Shown: positions 35,576 through 44,433, numbered from the stretch's first letter. The stretch is 64,000 nucleotides of DNA from Planctomycetota bacterium (GCA_016713175.1 JADJPQ010000026.1:434001-498000), one strand, 5' to 3'. The notes: generated from the letters alone by a model not told the origin. Translations and numbers: made by a program.

Positions 35576-36562
35576 TCACTGAACGCGCGGCACCAGCAGT
35601 TGCACCGCAAACCAGCCGCGCGCATCGGTCCAGGTCTCGGCGACGTCGAAGCCGGCCCGCGCCGCGAGCGCGGCGAAACCAGCGACCGTGTACTTGTGCG
35701 AGTACTCGGTCAACAACACTTCGCCAGCGCGGAACACGAAGCGATGCGCGCCGATCCGCACCTGCTGCGGCGAAGTCGCGACCAACTGCATCTCGATCCG
35801 GCCGTCGCGCCCGTTCCAGATCGCCCGATGTTCGAACTGCTCGGGCACGAAATCGGCGCCGAGTTCCAGGTTGCAGCGGACCAGCAGATTGCGATTGAAC
35901 GCCGCGGTGACGCCCGCCGCATCGTTGTACGCCGGCACCAGGACCGCGACGTCCTTCCGCAGATCGAAGCCGAGCAGCAAGCCGCCCTCGCCGCCGACCA
36001 GTTCGCGCACGCGCTGCAGGAACTGCACCGCCTCGCCATCGGTCAGGTTGCCCACCGTCGAGCCAGGGAAGTAACAGACGGTACGTCGCGTGGCCGACGG
36101 CGCCGCCGGCAGCACGAACGGCTCGGTGTAGTCGGCACAGACCGGCAGCACCGACAGACCCGGATGGCGCGCACGCAACGTCGCCACCGTCAGATCGAGC
36201 ATCGTCGGCGAGATGTCGACCGCGATGTAGCCGGCCGGCATCGCCATCGCATCGAGGAGCAGCCGCGTCTTGATGCCTGCCCCACTGCCGAACTCGACCA
36301 GCCGCACGCGCGGCCCCAGCGCCGCCGCCATCGCGGCGACATGTTCGCGCATCAACTCGAGCTCGGTGCGCGTGACGTAGTACTCCGGCAGTTCACAGAT
36401 CCGCTCGAACAATTCGGAACCGGCGGCGTCGTAGAAGTACTTGCACGGCAGCGCCTTGTCGGGCGCGGACAGGCCGGCGAGCACCTCGGCCAACAGGCGC
36501 CGGCGGTCGGGTCCAGGACCCGGAGCGGGAACGGGCCCGGCAGCGCCATCGGGAGTCGCCAA
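35576..36562 (-). CDS. egtD: L-histidine N(alpha)-methyltransferase EgtD
   Basis: This 328-residue protein matches EgtD, which trimethylates the alpha-amino group of histidine with SAM to form hercynine, the first step of ergothioneine biosynthesis. Hallmarks: KYFYDAAGSELFERICELPEYYVTRTE in the N-terminus, the SAM site VEFGSGAGIKTRLLL near residue 87, YFPGSTVGNL, LLGFDLRKDVAVLVPAYND and the C-terminal TEYSHKYTV block. The length is typical. No egtB is in the window; the second step would need a gene elsewhere. The gene starts 8 bp after infA on the same strand, so it is probably read from the infA promoter. Confidence 0.92.
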   Translation of the reverse strand: MATPDGAAGPVPAPGPGPDRRRLLAEVLAGLSAPDKALPCKYFYDAAGSELFERICELPEYYVTRTELELMREHVAAMAAALGPRVRLVEFGSGAGIKTRLLLDAMAMPAGYIAVDISPTMLDLTVATLRARHPGLSVLPVCADYTEPFVLPAAPSATRRTVCYFPGSTVGNLTDGEAVQFLQRVRELVGGEGGLLLGFDLRKDVAVLVPAYNDAAGVTAAFNRNLLVRCNLELGADFVPEQFEHRAIWNGRDGRIEMQLVATSPQQVRIGAHRFVFRAGEVLLTEYSHKYTVAGFAALAARAGFDVAETWTDARGWFAVQLLVPRVQ

Positions 36563-36570
36563 GGCCGTCG

Positions 36571-36789
36571 CTACGAGGCGCGGTAGATGATCCGGCCGCG
36601 GGTCAGGTCGTACGGCGAGACTTCGACGGTCACCCGGTCACCGGGGATGATGCGGATGAAGTTGCGGCGCATCTTGCCGGAGATGTGCGCGAGGATCTGG
36701 TGACCGCTTTCGATCTGGATGCGGAACTTGGTGTTGGCAAGGGTCTCGACGACCGTGCCTTCGAGGACGATGGCTTCTTCTTTGGCCAC
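36571..36789 (-). CDS. infA: Translation initiation factor IF-1
   Basis: This 72-residue protein is nearly canonical: MAKEEAIVLEGTVVETLANTKF, the OB-fold core FRIQIESGHQILAHISGKMRRNFIRI and IPGDRVTVEVSPYDLTRGRIIYR. IF-1 binds the ribosomal A site during initiation and works with IF-2 and IF-3. The start is GTG 36789 with a GGAG Shine-Dalgarno 5 nt upstream. A sigma-70-type promoter lies about 110 bp upstream. It is followed 8 bp later by egtD, an unusual partner; infA commonly sits in ribosomal-protein or rRNA-associated clusters. Confidence 0.97.
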   Translation of the reverse strand: MAKEEAIVLEGTVVETLANTKFRIQIESGHQILAHISGKMRRNFIRIIPGDRVTVEVSPYDLTRGRIIYRAS

Positions 36790-36897
36790 AAGGACTCCGG
36801 CCCGGCTGCGTCGGCACGACCGCGACGCGCGCCCCGACCAGACGGCCGGGAAGTCCGCGCTCGCGGCACCGCGCGGATGCCACCGGGATGTACGGGG

Positions 36898-36934
36898 GTC
36901 GAGGATTCTAGTCAGGCACGTTTTGCGGTATCAA
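36898..36934 (-). promoter_or_regulatory. Sigma-70-type promoter of infA-egtD
   Basis: On the minus strand TTGATA (36929-36934) and TAGAAT (36905-36910) are separated by 18 bp, with TGAC just before the -10 as an extended element. Transcription would start near 36898, leaving a leader of about 110 nt before the GTG of infA. It is the best consensus promoter seen in the window. Confidence 0.65.
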
Positions 36935-36981
36935 GCACAACGATGGACCCTTGCCACGGGCGGGTCCCCGCCGCCGCCGCG

Positions 36982-37605
36982 ATGAGCCGTTCCCACAAGC
37001 CCAGGACCGAGAACGCCGACGCCGATCCGTTCGACGCCGCCTACTACCGGCGCTTCTACGAGGACCAGACCACGGCGGTGTCGGATCTGGCCGCGGTGCA
37101 GCGGCTGTGCACGTTCGTGCTGGCCTATCTGGACTTCCTCGAACTGCGCCTACGTAGTGTGCTGGACATGGGTTGTGGCGTCGGCCACTGGCGAACGGCG
37201 CTGCGTCAGGCGAGGCCTCGCATACGCTACTCCGGCATCGAGTGGAGCCAGCACCTGTGCGAACGTTTCGGCTGGACCCGGGGCTCTGTCGTCGATCACG
37301 CGCCGGGGAAGACGTTCGATCTGGTCGTCTGCCAGGGCGTGCTGCAGTACCTCGACGATCGCCAGGCGGCGCGCGCGATCGCCAACCTCGCGCGCTGCTG
37401 TCACGGCGCCCTTTATGTCGAAGCTCTGACCGTGGGCGACTGGCGGCACAACTGCGATCGGACGGTCACCGACGGCGAAGTGAATCTCCGGCCGGCGAAC
37501 TGGTACCGACAACGGCTGCAGCGGCACTTCCGCGCGATCGGCGGCGGCCTGTTCGTGCGCAAGACCGCGCCGGTGACGCTGTTCGAACTCGAGGGCATGG
37601 TATGA
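36982..37605 (+). CDS. Class I SAM-dependent methyltransferase
   Basis: This 207-residue protein carries the SAM-binding motif I in VLDMGCGVGHWR, motif II-like acidic SGIEWS and motif IV in FDLVVCQGVLQYLDD. A C-terminal substrate region includes VEALTVGDWRHNCDRT. The substrate is unknown. The start is tentatively ATG 36982; ATG 36943 is also in frame and would add 13 residues; neither has a Shine-Dalgarno. Its TGA overlaps the ATG of the M48 protease gene (ATGA), so it is translationally coupled and shares a transcript with the next two genes. Confidence 0.85.
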   Translation: MSRSHKPRTENADADPFDAAYYRRFYEDQTTAVSDLAAVQRLCTFVLAYLDFLELRLRSVLDMGCGVGHWRTALRQARPRIRYSGIEWSQHLCERFGWTRGSVVDHAPGKTFDLVVCQGVLQYLDDRQAARAIANLARCCHGALYVEALTVGDWRHNCDRTVTDGEVNLRPANWYRQRLQRHFRAIGGGLFVRKTAPVTLFELEGMV

Positions 37606-39512
37606 CGGCGATGGACTTCTTCGGCCATCAGGAACAGGCGCGGCGCGCGACCCGCTGGCTGGTCGCCTGGTTCGGGCTGGCGGTGGCCGGGATCATCGCC
37701 ACCGTCTACATCGCGGCGGTCGTGCTGCTGTCGGCGACCGACGTGCAGCGCGGCAACTGGCAACCCGAAGTCCTCCTGGGCATCGCCGCCGGCACGATCG
37801 GGATCGTGACGATTGCCGCGCTGTTCAAGACCTCGCAGCTGCGCGCCGGCGGCCCGGCGGTGGCGACGATGCTCGGCGGCCTGCCGGTCGATCCGGCGAC
37901 CTCCGACCCGCACGAACGGCGACTGCTGAACATCGTCGAGGAGATGTCGATCGCGTCCGGTGTGCCGGTGCCGCAGGTGTTCGTGCTGCAGCAGGAACAG
38001 GGCATCAACGCGTTCGCCGCCGGCTGGGGCACCGCCGATGCGGCGGTCGCGGTGACGCGCGGCTGCCTCGAGCAGCTCGATCGCGACGAACTGCAGGGCG
38101 TCATCGCCCACGAGTTCTCGCACGTGTTCCACGGCGACATGCGGCTGAACATCCGGCTGATGGGCGTGCTATTCGGCATCCTGTGCATCGCGACGATCGG
38201 CGAGATCATCGTCCGGACGGTCGGGCGTTCAGGCATGCGCTCGGGCAACAGCAAGAACAAGGGCGGTGCGGCCGGCATCGTGCTGTTCGGCATCGTGCTG
38301 TGGATCATCGGCTACCTCGGCGTGTTCTTCGCCGGGCTGATCAAAGCGGCGGTGTCGCGGCAGCGCGAGTATCTGGCGGATGCGGCGGCGGTGCAGTACA
38401 CGCGCAATCCGCGCGGCATCGGCCTGGCGCTGGCGAAGATCGGCGGGATCGGTGGTCGGCTGGAGTCGGCGCATGCCGAGGAAGCGAGCCACATGTTGTT
38501 CGCCGATGGGGTCAAACGGCTGTTCGGCGGTCTGCACGCCACCCACCCACCGATCGAACAACGCGTCGAACGGATCCTGCCCGGCTTCCTGAAGCACCTG
38601 CAGTCGACCGGCGACGCCGTCGCCGCGGTCGCGGCCACGCCGCTGCCCGCCGGCATGGCGGGGCTCGCCGGAGCGGCGCCCGCGCCGCGGCCGGCGACGA
38701 ATCCCGACGCGATGTTCGCCGACCTCGGCAACCCGCGGCAGGAACACGTCGCGCAGGCGCGGCAGTTCCTCGGCAACCTGCCGCTCGAACTCGCCACCGC
38801 GGCGCGCGATCCGCACCAGGCGCGCGCGCTGGTGCTGGCGCTGCTGCTCGACGACCAGGTGGCCGGCCGCGATGCCCAACTGCGGCTCCTGCAGGAACGC
38901 GACCAGGCGCTGGCCTACGACGTGCGGACGCTGGCGACGTCGGCGCTGAAGGACCACCGCGGCGATCGGCTGCCGCTGCTCGAGCTGGCGGTGCCGGCGC
39001 TGCGGCGCCTCGACGAAACGGCGAAGACGACGCTGCGCGCCGACGCGCGGCGGATCGCGATGGCCGACGGCCGGCTGTCGCCGTTCGAACTGGCGCTGTT
39101 GAAGACGCTCGAACGCCACGTCCGGCTCGCCGGCGAACTGCCGCGCCGGCCCGGCCGGCCGGCGGCGCTGATCGCGCGACCTGCGGAGGCATCGGTCGTG
39201 CTGTCGGTATTGGCCCGCGCCGGCGCCACCGACGAAGTCGCCGCCGCTCGCGCCTTCGCCGCCGGTCTGGCGCAGTTGCAGGGCGTGCCGACGCTGCAGT
39301 TGTTGCCGGCGCCGGCGTGCACGATCGAAGCGCTCGAACAGGGGATCGACCGTCTGGCCGAGTTGTCGCCGTTCGGCAAACGGCTGTTGTTGCAGGCCTG
39401 CGGCGCCGCCGCCGCCAACGATGGGCACATCGCCCCGCACGAAGCCGAACTGCTGCGCGCGCTGGCGGAGACGTGGGATTGCCCGGTGCCGCCGCCGCTG
39501 CCGGCGTCGTGA
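37602..39512 (+). CDS. Membrane M48 family zinc protease with TerB-like tail
   Basis: This 636-residue protein has two N-terminal membrane helices (residues 20-45 and 58-78), then the M48 catalytic domain with HEFSH at 170-174 and the third ligand Glu256 in QREYLADAAA. Further membrane segments occur between them (LFGILCIATIGEIIV, GIVLFGIVLWIIGYLGVFFAGLI). This layout is that of HtpX-like membrane proteases for misfolded or signalling membrane proteins. Unlike HtpX (about 290 residues) it has a long C-terminal extension, and its last 110 residues resemble a TerB-like helical domain (SPFGKRLLLQACGAAAANDGH, IAPHEAELLRALAE). It overlaps the upstream methyltransferase (ATGA) and the downstream chrA (GTGA). 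Confidence 0.88.
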   Translation: MTAMDFFGHQEQARRATRWLVAWFGLAVAGIIATVYIAAVVLLSATDVQRGNWQPEVLLGIAAGTIGIVTIAALFKTSQLRAGGPAVATMLGGLPVDPATSDPHERRLLNIVEEMSIASGVPVPQVFVLQQEQGINAFAAGWGTADAAVAVTRGCLEQLDRDELQGVIAHEFSHVFHGDMRLNIRLMGVLFGILCIATIGEIIVRTVGRSGMRSGNSKNKGGAAGIVLFGIVLWIIGYLGVFFAGLIKAAVSRQREYLADAAAVQYTRNPRGIGLALAKIGGIGGRLESAHAEEASHMLFADGVKRLFGGLHATHPPIEQRVERILPGFLKHLQSTGDAVAAVAATPLPAGMAGLAGAAPAPRPATNPDAMFADLGNPRQEHVAQARQFLGNLPLELATAARDPHQARALVLALLLDDQVAGRDAQLRLLQERDQALAYDVRTLATSALKDHRGDRLPLLELAVPALRRLDETAKTTLRADARRIAMADGRLSPFELALLKTLERHVRLAGELPRRPGRPAALIARPAEASVVLSVLARAGATDEVAAARAFAAGLAQLQGVPTLQLLPAPACTIEALEQGIDRLAELSPFGKRLLLQACGAAAANDGHIAPHEAELLRALAETWDCPVPPPLPAS

Positions 39513-40780
39513 ACGCCGACCAGGAACCGCCGGCGGTCCGATGGCCGCACGCCCTGCGGTTCTGGGCCTGGCTCGGCTGCGTGTCCTTCGGGGGCCCGGC
39601 GGCGCAGATCGCGACGATGCACGACGAACTGGTCGTTCGCCGCCGCTGGCTCACCCAGGAACGGTTCGATCACGCGCTCGGCTTCTGCACGCTGTTGCCA
39701 GGCCCCGAAGCCCAGCAACTGGCGGCGTACTCGGGCTGGCTGCTGCACGGCGCCCGCGGCGGCCTCGCCGCCGGCATCCTGTTCGTGTTGCCGGGCGCGC
39801 TGCTGCTGCTGCTGCTGGCGTGGATCTACGTCGCGTTCGGCACCGTGCCGGCGGTTGCCGCGGTGCTGTGGGGCGCCAAGGCGATCGTCGTCGCGCTGGT
39901 CGGCCAGGCGCTGGTGCGGGTCGGCCGCCGTGCGCTGCGCACGCCGTGGCATGCGCTGCTGGCGCTGCTGGCCTTCGCGGCAGCGCTCACCGCCACGGTG
40001 CCGTTTCCGTGGGTCGTCGTCGCGGCGGCGCTGGCGGGCACGTGGCTGCCCGGCCAGGCAGCGAACGCATCTGCGGTCCTGCCGCCGCATCCGGCGGCGA
40101 CGTGGCGACGCACGCTGCGCGTGCTGGCGATCGGCCTCGCCCTGTGGTGGTTGCCGTTGTCGTTGCTCACCGGCGACCGCACCGTGCTGGCGCGCGAGCA
40201 GTTCGTGTTCTTCTCGACGACGGCGGTGGTGACGTTCGGCGGCGCCTATGCGGTGTTGGCGCACGTGCTCGACGCCGCGGCCGGCCCGCTCGGTTGGCTG
40301 ACACCAACGCAGGCGATCGATGGCCTCGCACTGGCGGAGACGACGCCCGGGCCACTGCTGCTGGTCCTCGAGTTCGTCGCGTTCGTCAGCGGCCACCAAC
40401 ATCCCGGCCCGCTGCTGCCGGTCGGCGCCGCGCTGTTGTCCGCAGCCGTCGCGTTGTGGGCTACGTTCGTGCCGGCGCTGCTGTTCGTGTTCCTGGGCGC
40501 ACCGTGGATCGAGACGCTGCGCGGCAATCGGATCGCCGCCCGGATGCTGGCGGGCATCACCGCGGCGGTGTTCGGCGTGCTGGCGCATCTGGCGATCGCG
40601 ATCGCGCGCGCGGTGCTGTGGCCGATCCACGGCACCGAACGGGTGTTCGATCTGCACGCGGCGCTGCTGGCCGCACCGGCTTTGGCGCTGCTGCTGACGC
40701 GCAAGTTCCCCGTGCTGGTGCTCGTCGGCATCGGCGCCGGCGTCGGGTTGCTGCGCCACCTGCTGACGGTGCTACGCTGA
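39509..40780 (+). CDS. chrA: Chromate transporter ChrA-like, long form
   Basis: This 423-residue membrane protein has two repeated CHR halves. The first carries VSFGGPAAQIATMHDELV and LPGPEAQQLAAYSG; the second repeats the pattern as VTFGGAYAVLAHVL and ALAETTPGPLLLVLEFVAF. About 10-12 hydrophobic segments are visible. Long-form ChrA exports chromate across the cytoplasmic membrane using the proton gradient; for this protein the substrate is inferred from family. GTG 39509 overlaps the stop of the protease gene, so it is the last gene of a coupled three-gene chain. No regulator gene is adjacent. Confidence 0.88.
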   Translation: MNADQEPPAVRWPHALRFWAWLGCVSFGGPAAQIATMHDELVVRRRWLTQERFDHALGFCTLLPGPEAQQLAAYSGWLLHGARGGLAAGILFVLPGALLLLLLAWIYVAFGTVPAVAAVLWGAKAIVVALVGQALVRVGRRALRTPWHALLALLAFAAALTATVPFPWVVVAAALAGTWLPGQAANASAVLPPHPAATWRRTLRVLAIGLALWWLPLSLLTGDRTVLAREQFVFFSTTAVVTFGGAYAVLAHVLDAAAGPLGWLTPTQAIDGLALAETTPGPLLLVLEFVAFVSGHQHPGPLLPVGAALLSAAVALWATFVPALLFVFLGAPWIETLRGNRIAARMLAGITAAVFGVLAHLAIAIARAVLWPIHGTERVFDLHAALLAAPALALLLTRKFPVLVLVGIGAGVGLLRHLLTVLR

Positions 40781-40822
40781 CCGCCGCTGCCTGAGCCCGG
40801 CACGACCACCCCGCCGATTCGT

Positions 40823-40855
40823 ACAGGATTTTCCAACCGCGGTGTCTATCACTCC
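40823..40855 (+). promoter_or_regulatory. Possible ECF-type promoter before the sigma-fusion gene
   Basis: TGTCTATC (TGTCTA at 40843-40848) lies 7 nt before the GTG start, with ACAGGATTTTCC at 40823-40834 as a candidate -35 area. The GTC-containing -10 resembles ECF promoters and would suit autoregulation. The reading is tentative. Confidence 0.3.
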
Positions 40856-43732
40856 GTGACGGAACCGACCGCCCATCTGCCGCGTCTGCTCGCCGAGGAG
40901 CCGTTCGTTCGGGCGCTCGCGAGCGAACTGCTGGCCGGGGATCCGGACGAGATCGTGCAGCAGACCTGGTTGCGCGCCCTCGAAGCGACGCCCGCGCACC
41001 TGCAACAACCGCGGTCGTGGCTTCTGCGCGTGATGCGCAACCTGGCGCACAACCTGCGGCGCGGCGAACGCCGGCGGAAGCAGCGCGAACAGGACGTGGC
41101 GGCGGCGGATTGTGTGCCCTCGTCGGCCGACCTGATGCTGCGCGAAGAACAGCGGCGCCAGGTCGTCCGGGCAGTCGACGCCCTGCCGCGGGAACTGCGC
41201 GCGGTCGTACTGCTGCGCTGGTTCGAAGGGCTGCCACCGCGCCTGATCGCGGCACGACTGGACGTCCCGGTCACCACGGTATGGAACCGTCTGCGCTCGG
41301 CATTGGCGCTGCTGCGCGAACGGCTGGACGCCGATCACGGTGGCCATCGGCACGCCTGGGCATTGCCCCTGGCGGCATCGGGACTCGGAATCGCAATCGG
41401 AGGTGTCTCCATGAGCCTGCAGACGAAGGTGTTCGCGGCGGCGGTCGTGCTGCTCTGTCTGCTCACGGCCTGGGCGGTGCCGACGTTCTGGTCGCCGCCA
41501 TCGGCGCCTGGTCCACATCCGCAGACGAACGTCGCGACCGCGACTACTCCCGCGCCGGCGCCAGACGTCCCGACGGCAATGCCGGCGGGCACTTCCGAAC
41601 GTGAGGTTCTGGCACCCCCATCACCGGTGGCGGCACCGGCGCCGACGGGCGAACTGATCGTGTCGGTGCGCTATCACGATGACGTGCCGGCCTCGGGCAT
41701 CGGAGTCCTGGTCGAACGCGGCTCGCCAGCGCCGCGGCCGCTGTCGGTCTGGGCCGAGACGGATACGGCGGGCGAGGCCAGATTCACCGGACTATCCCCG
41801 GGTGACGTGCGGATCGGAATGCCACCCGAGCGGGGCGCCCATGGCGAGGCGACGATCGTCGCCGGCCAGATCACCAACGCAGCGTTGAAGCTGGAAGCAG
41901 GCCTCACCCTCTCCGGCATCGTCGTCGATGCCCACGAACGTCCGATCGCCAGCGCGTTCCTCGAAGTCGGCGCCGCCGCTTCGAACAGCCCCGTCGTGAC
42001 CATCGGCCGCAGTGACGCAAGCGGCCGGTTCGCGCTGCGCGCGTGTCCCATCCGCTGCCTGATCGCCGCCCGGGCGGCGGGGTTTGCCGCCTCGCGATTC
42101 CTCTATCGCTATGGTCAGGACGGCAATGCCAGCGACCTCACCATCCGGCTGACCGAGGCTGGCGGCAGCGTCGCCGGTCAGGTCGTCGACCAGGATGGCA
42201 AGCCGATCGTCGGGGCGGTGATTGCGGCGGGTTCGGGCGACGTTCGCGGCATCCGCTCGACCAACGAGGGCGCCGCACCCGCCGGCGCGCTGGTGCGCAC
42301 GGGTGCAGATGGCTCGTTCTTTGCGGTCGGGGTACCGATCGGCGAACAGCCGATCGAGGCGGCGGCGATCGGGCGGGCGCCGTGGCGCGGAGTCGTGACG
42401 GTGACCGCAGCAGGCACCACGACAGTGCGCATCGAACTCGTTCCCGGCGGTGTGATCGAAGGCCACGTCCACGATGCGGATGGCAAGCCCGTACCGGACG
42501 TGCGCGTCGTGATGGACGGCGGCGGCCGTCTGAGCAACCAGGATCAGGCGTCCGACGCCGACGGGGCGTTCCGGTTCGGAAGCGTGCCAATCGGCGACGT
42601 TCGGATCACGGCATGGGCAGGATCGCGGGGTCGTGCCGAGGCGACCGTGAACGTGACGGCGGACCCGGTCACCGCGTGCGGACTGACGTTGCCGCGCGGC
42701 GTGCCGCTGCGCGGACTCGTCGTCGACCAGGCCGGTGCACCGGTTGCGGGTGCATGGCTGACGGTGCGCGCCGAGAGTCGCGGGATGGCAGCGTGGGATG
42801 GACGGGCAAAGTCCGCGATGGATGGGTCCTTCGCGCTCGAACACGGCCCCGAACAGAGCACGTTCGCCGTCGACATCCACGGCACCGGCATCGCCGAAGC
42901 GCGCTTCGACGGCGTCGAGTTCACCGGTTCGGTCGTGTTGCCGGTGAAGCGTCTGGGCAAGGCGAGCGTCACGATTCGCGGCATCGTGCACGATCGCGAC
43001 GGCCGACCGATGGCGAACGCGACCGTCTACGCGCGAGATGACAGTCGGCAGGACCGTACCGGGCACGAAGCCACCGACATGGCCGGCAAGTTCGACCTCG
43101 GGCCCATGCACCCCGGGCGCTGGCAGGTGATCGTGCAGGGGCCAGGCCAGCCGCAGTCGCGCACGGAATGGCGCGAACTCACCGCCGATGCGACGTGGGA
43201 TCTGGGGATCGTGACCATCGAGGCCGGCGGTGCGGTCGAAGTCGTGCCGTCCGGAGATGCCGCGCTGGTCGCCGCCACCAAGGGCCGTTGGTGCGTGTTC
43301 GAAGGCGAGCAGTTCCTGTGTGGCATGTCGCAGCTCGGCGATGGTCGTCGCTCGGAACCGCTGCAGGCCGGTGACTATCAGCTGTGGTTTCGCGCCGAGG
43401 GTGTTGCGGCGCAGATGGTGCCGTTCTCGATCCGGGCCGGTGCCGACACGAACGTGCCGATCGAACTGCGCCCCGGTGTGCCGCAGCGCATCGTGCTGAC
43501 GGTGCCATCCGGATACCTGGGACGCCGCCGCGGCGAATGCGTGATCCGTACCGGTGATCGCCTGGTCACCGTGGTATCGCCGCTGGGTCTCGGCCGGGAG
43601 CCGATCGCTGCCGACATCTGGCTGGCCCCGGGCACCTATGCGGCGGCGGCGACGCTCGGCGGATTGCACGGCAGCGCCACGTTCACGGTCGACGACGCAG
43701 CCGGGAGCCCGGTGTCGGTGCCGATGCGGTAG
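40856..43732 (+). CDS. ECF sigma factor fused via membrane helix to carboxypeptidase-regulatory-like repeats
   Basis: This 958-residue protein is a fusion. Residues 1-160 are an ECF sigma factor: region 2 (DEIVQQTWLRALEATPAHLQQ, PRSWLLRVMRNLAHNLRR) and region 4 (ALPRELRAVVLLRWFEGLPPRLIAARLDVPVTTVWNRLRSAL). One membrane helix follows near 190-211 (KVFAAAVVLLCLLTAWAVPTF), then a proline/alanine-rich linker and about six carboxypeptidase-regulatory-like beta-sandwich repeats, beginning near 265, 350, 436, 532, 615 and 704 (for example LSGIVVDAHERPI, EGHVHDADGKPV, IRGIVHDRDGRPM). The sigma part is cytoplasmic and the repeats outside. It could sense cell-surface or polysaccharide ligands, with proteolysis or conformational change releasing the sigma domain. 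No stop codon separates the parts. Confidence 0.85.
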   Translation: MTEPTAHLPRLLAEEPFVRALASELLAGDPDEIVQQTWLRALEATPAHLQQPRSWLLRVMRNLAHNLRRGERRRKQREQDVAAADCVPSSADLMLREEQRRQVVRAVDALPRELRAVVLLRWFEGLPPRLIAARLDVPVTTVWNRLRSALALLRERLDADHGGHRHAWALPLAASGLGIAIGGVSMSLQTKVFAAAVVLLCLLTAWAVPTFWSPPSAPGPHPQTNVATATTPAPAPDVPTAMPAGTSEREVLAPPSPVAAPAPTGELIVSVRYHDDVPASGIGVLVERGSPAPRPLSVWAETDTAGEARFTGLSPGDVRIGMPPERGAHGEATIVAGQITNAALKLEAGLTLSGIVVDAHERPIASAFLEVGAAASNSPVVTIGRSDASGRFALRACPIRCLIAARAAGFAASRFLYRYGQDGNASDLTIRLTEAGGSVAGQVVDQDGKPIVGAVIAAGSGDVRGIRSTNEGAAPAGALVRTGADGSFFAVGVPIGEQPIEAAAIGRAPWRGVVTVTAAGTTTVRIELVPGGVIEGHVHDADGKPVPDVRVVMDGGGRLSNQDQASDADGAFRFGSVPIGDVRITAWAGSRGRAEATVNVTADPVTACGLTLPRGVPLRGLVVDQAGAPVAGAWLTVRAESRGMAAWDGRAKSAMDGSFALEHGPEQSTFAVDIHGTGIAEARFDGVEFTGSVVLPVKRLGKASVTIRGIVHDRDGRPMANATVYARDDSRQDRTGHEATDMAGKFDLGPMHPGRWQVIVQGPGQPQSRTEWRELTADATWDLGIVTIEAGGAVEVVPSGDAALVAATKGRWCVFEGEQFLCGMSQLGDGRRSEPLQAGDYQLWFRAEGVAAQMVPFSIRAGADTNVPIELRPGVPQRIVLTVPSGYLGRRRGECVIRTGDRLVTVVSPLGLGREPIAADIWLAPGTYAAAATLGGLHGSATFTVDDAAGSPVSVPMR

Positions 43733-43759
43733 CGACTGAACGCACGGGCAACGGCGCGA

Positions 43760-44074
43760 TCAGCTCCGGTTCCAGGTGTCGAACACCCGCACCTGCGCCC
43801 AGCTGGCGCGGTTCTCGGCGATGAACTCCTGGTGCCGCGGCGAGACCTGATAGTCGTCGTGGTGCTGCTTGCTGGCGAACACCACATGCAGGCCGACGTG
43901 GAAGTCGCGGATGTTGACCGGGCGGTCGAGTTCGGCGACCAGCGGACCGGCGGCGAAGAACACCTCGCCGGGATGGCCGGCGAGCAGTTCGTGGCAGGCG
44001 TCGACCAGGCGGGCGATGCCGGCCGCGGAGCCGTCGTGCAGCGTGAAGAAGACGTTGTGGATCAGGGCCGGCAT
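43760..44074 (-). CDS. Dabb (stress-responsive A/B barrel) domain protein
   Basis: This 104-residue protein matches the Dabb family: MPALIHNVFFTLHDGS opens the ferredoxin-like barrel, with helix IARLVDACHELLAGHPGEVFFAAGP, then VNIRDFHVGLHVVFASKQHHDDYQVSPRHQEFI and the terminal RVFDTWN. Dabb proteins form dimeric alpha/beta barrels; plant homologues are stress induced, bacterial reactions are unknown. The start is ATG 44074. Convergent with the sigma-fusion gene (27 bp apart). It lies just left of a relic gene end. Confidence 0.88.
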   Translation of the reverse strand: MPALIHNVFFTLHDGSAAGIARLVDACHELLAGHPGEVFFAAGPLVAELDRPVNIRDFHVGLHVVFASKQHHDDYQVSPRHQEFIAENRASWAQVRVFDTWNRS

Positions 44075-44100
44075 CGCCTGATCTTGCGGCCGGCGCGTGG

Positions 44101-44280
44101 GCGCGGCAACGGCGGATCTCCGGCGACGGCCGACAACGTGCTGATCGGCGCGTCGCAGCAGCTCGCGATCCCGGCGAACGGCAGCCTGGTCGGTCTGGAG
44201 TTCGCGCTGCAGGGCTTCGACTTCGGCAGCTGTCTTGGTCAGACACGCTGTCGGAGACGATCGACCTGCGGGTGCGCTGA
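44101..44280 (+). pseudogene. 3' relic of a secreted-protein gene, frameshifted
   Basis: One reading frame gives NVLIGASQQLAIPANGS followed by LVGLEFALQGFDFGSC, the typical C-terminal module of the secreted proteins in this window (compare IPASTFLIGLRFYEQW at 24135-26333 and ANLLGTALAFQGVDLLG at 33280-35421). From about 44236 the sense continues in another frame as SDTLSETIDLRVR then stop, matching FRLSDTVIATVR of the third paralogue. A shift of one or two bases near 44236-44241 therefore breaks the gene, and its upstream part is missing, replaced by the opposite-strand Dabb gene. The rest of the 44075-44433 gap holds nothing else recognised. Confidence 0.5.
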
Positions 44281-44433
44281 ACCGCACGGCGCAGGACATT
44301 TTCCCGGCAGCGCCTGCACCCACGGTCCCACGCGATGGATGAACGCGCGATCCTCCGGCAGGATGGCAAGCCCGGGCTCCGGCCGATCCGCGGCCGGGCC
44401 CCCGATTCCCCGTTCCGACAGGAGATCTCCTTC

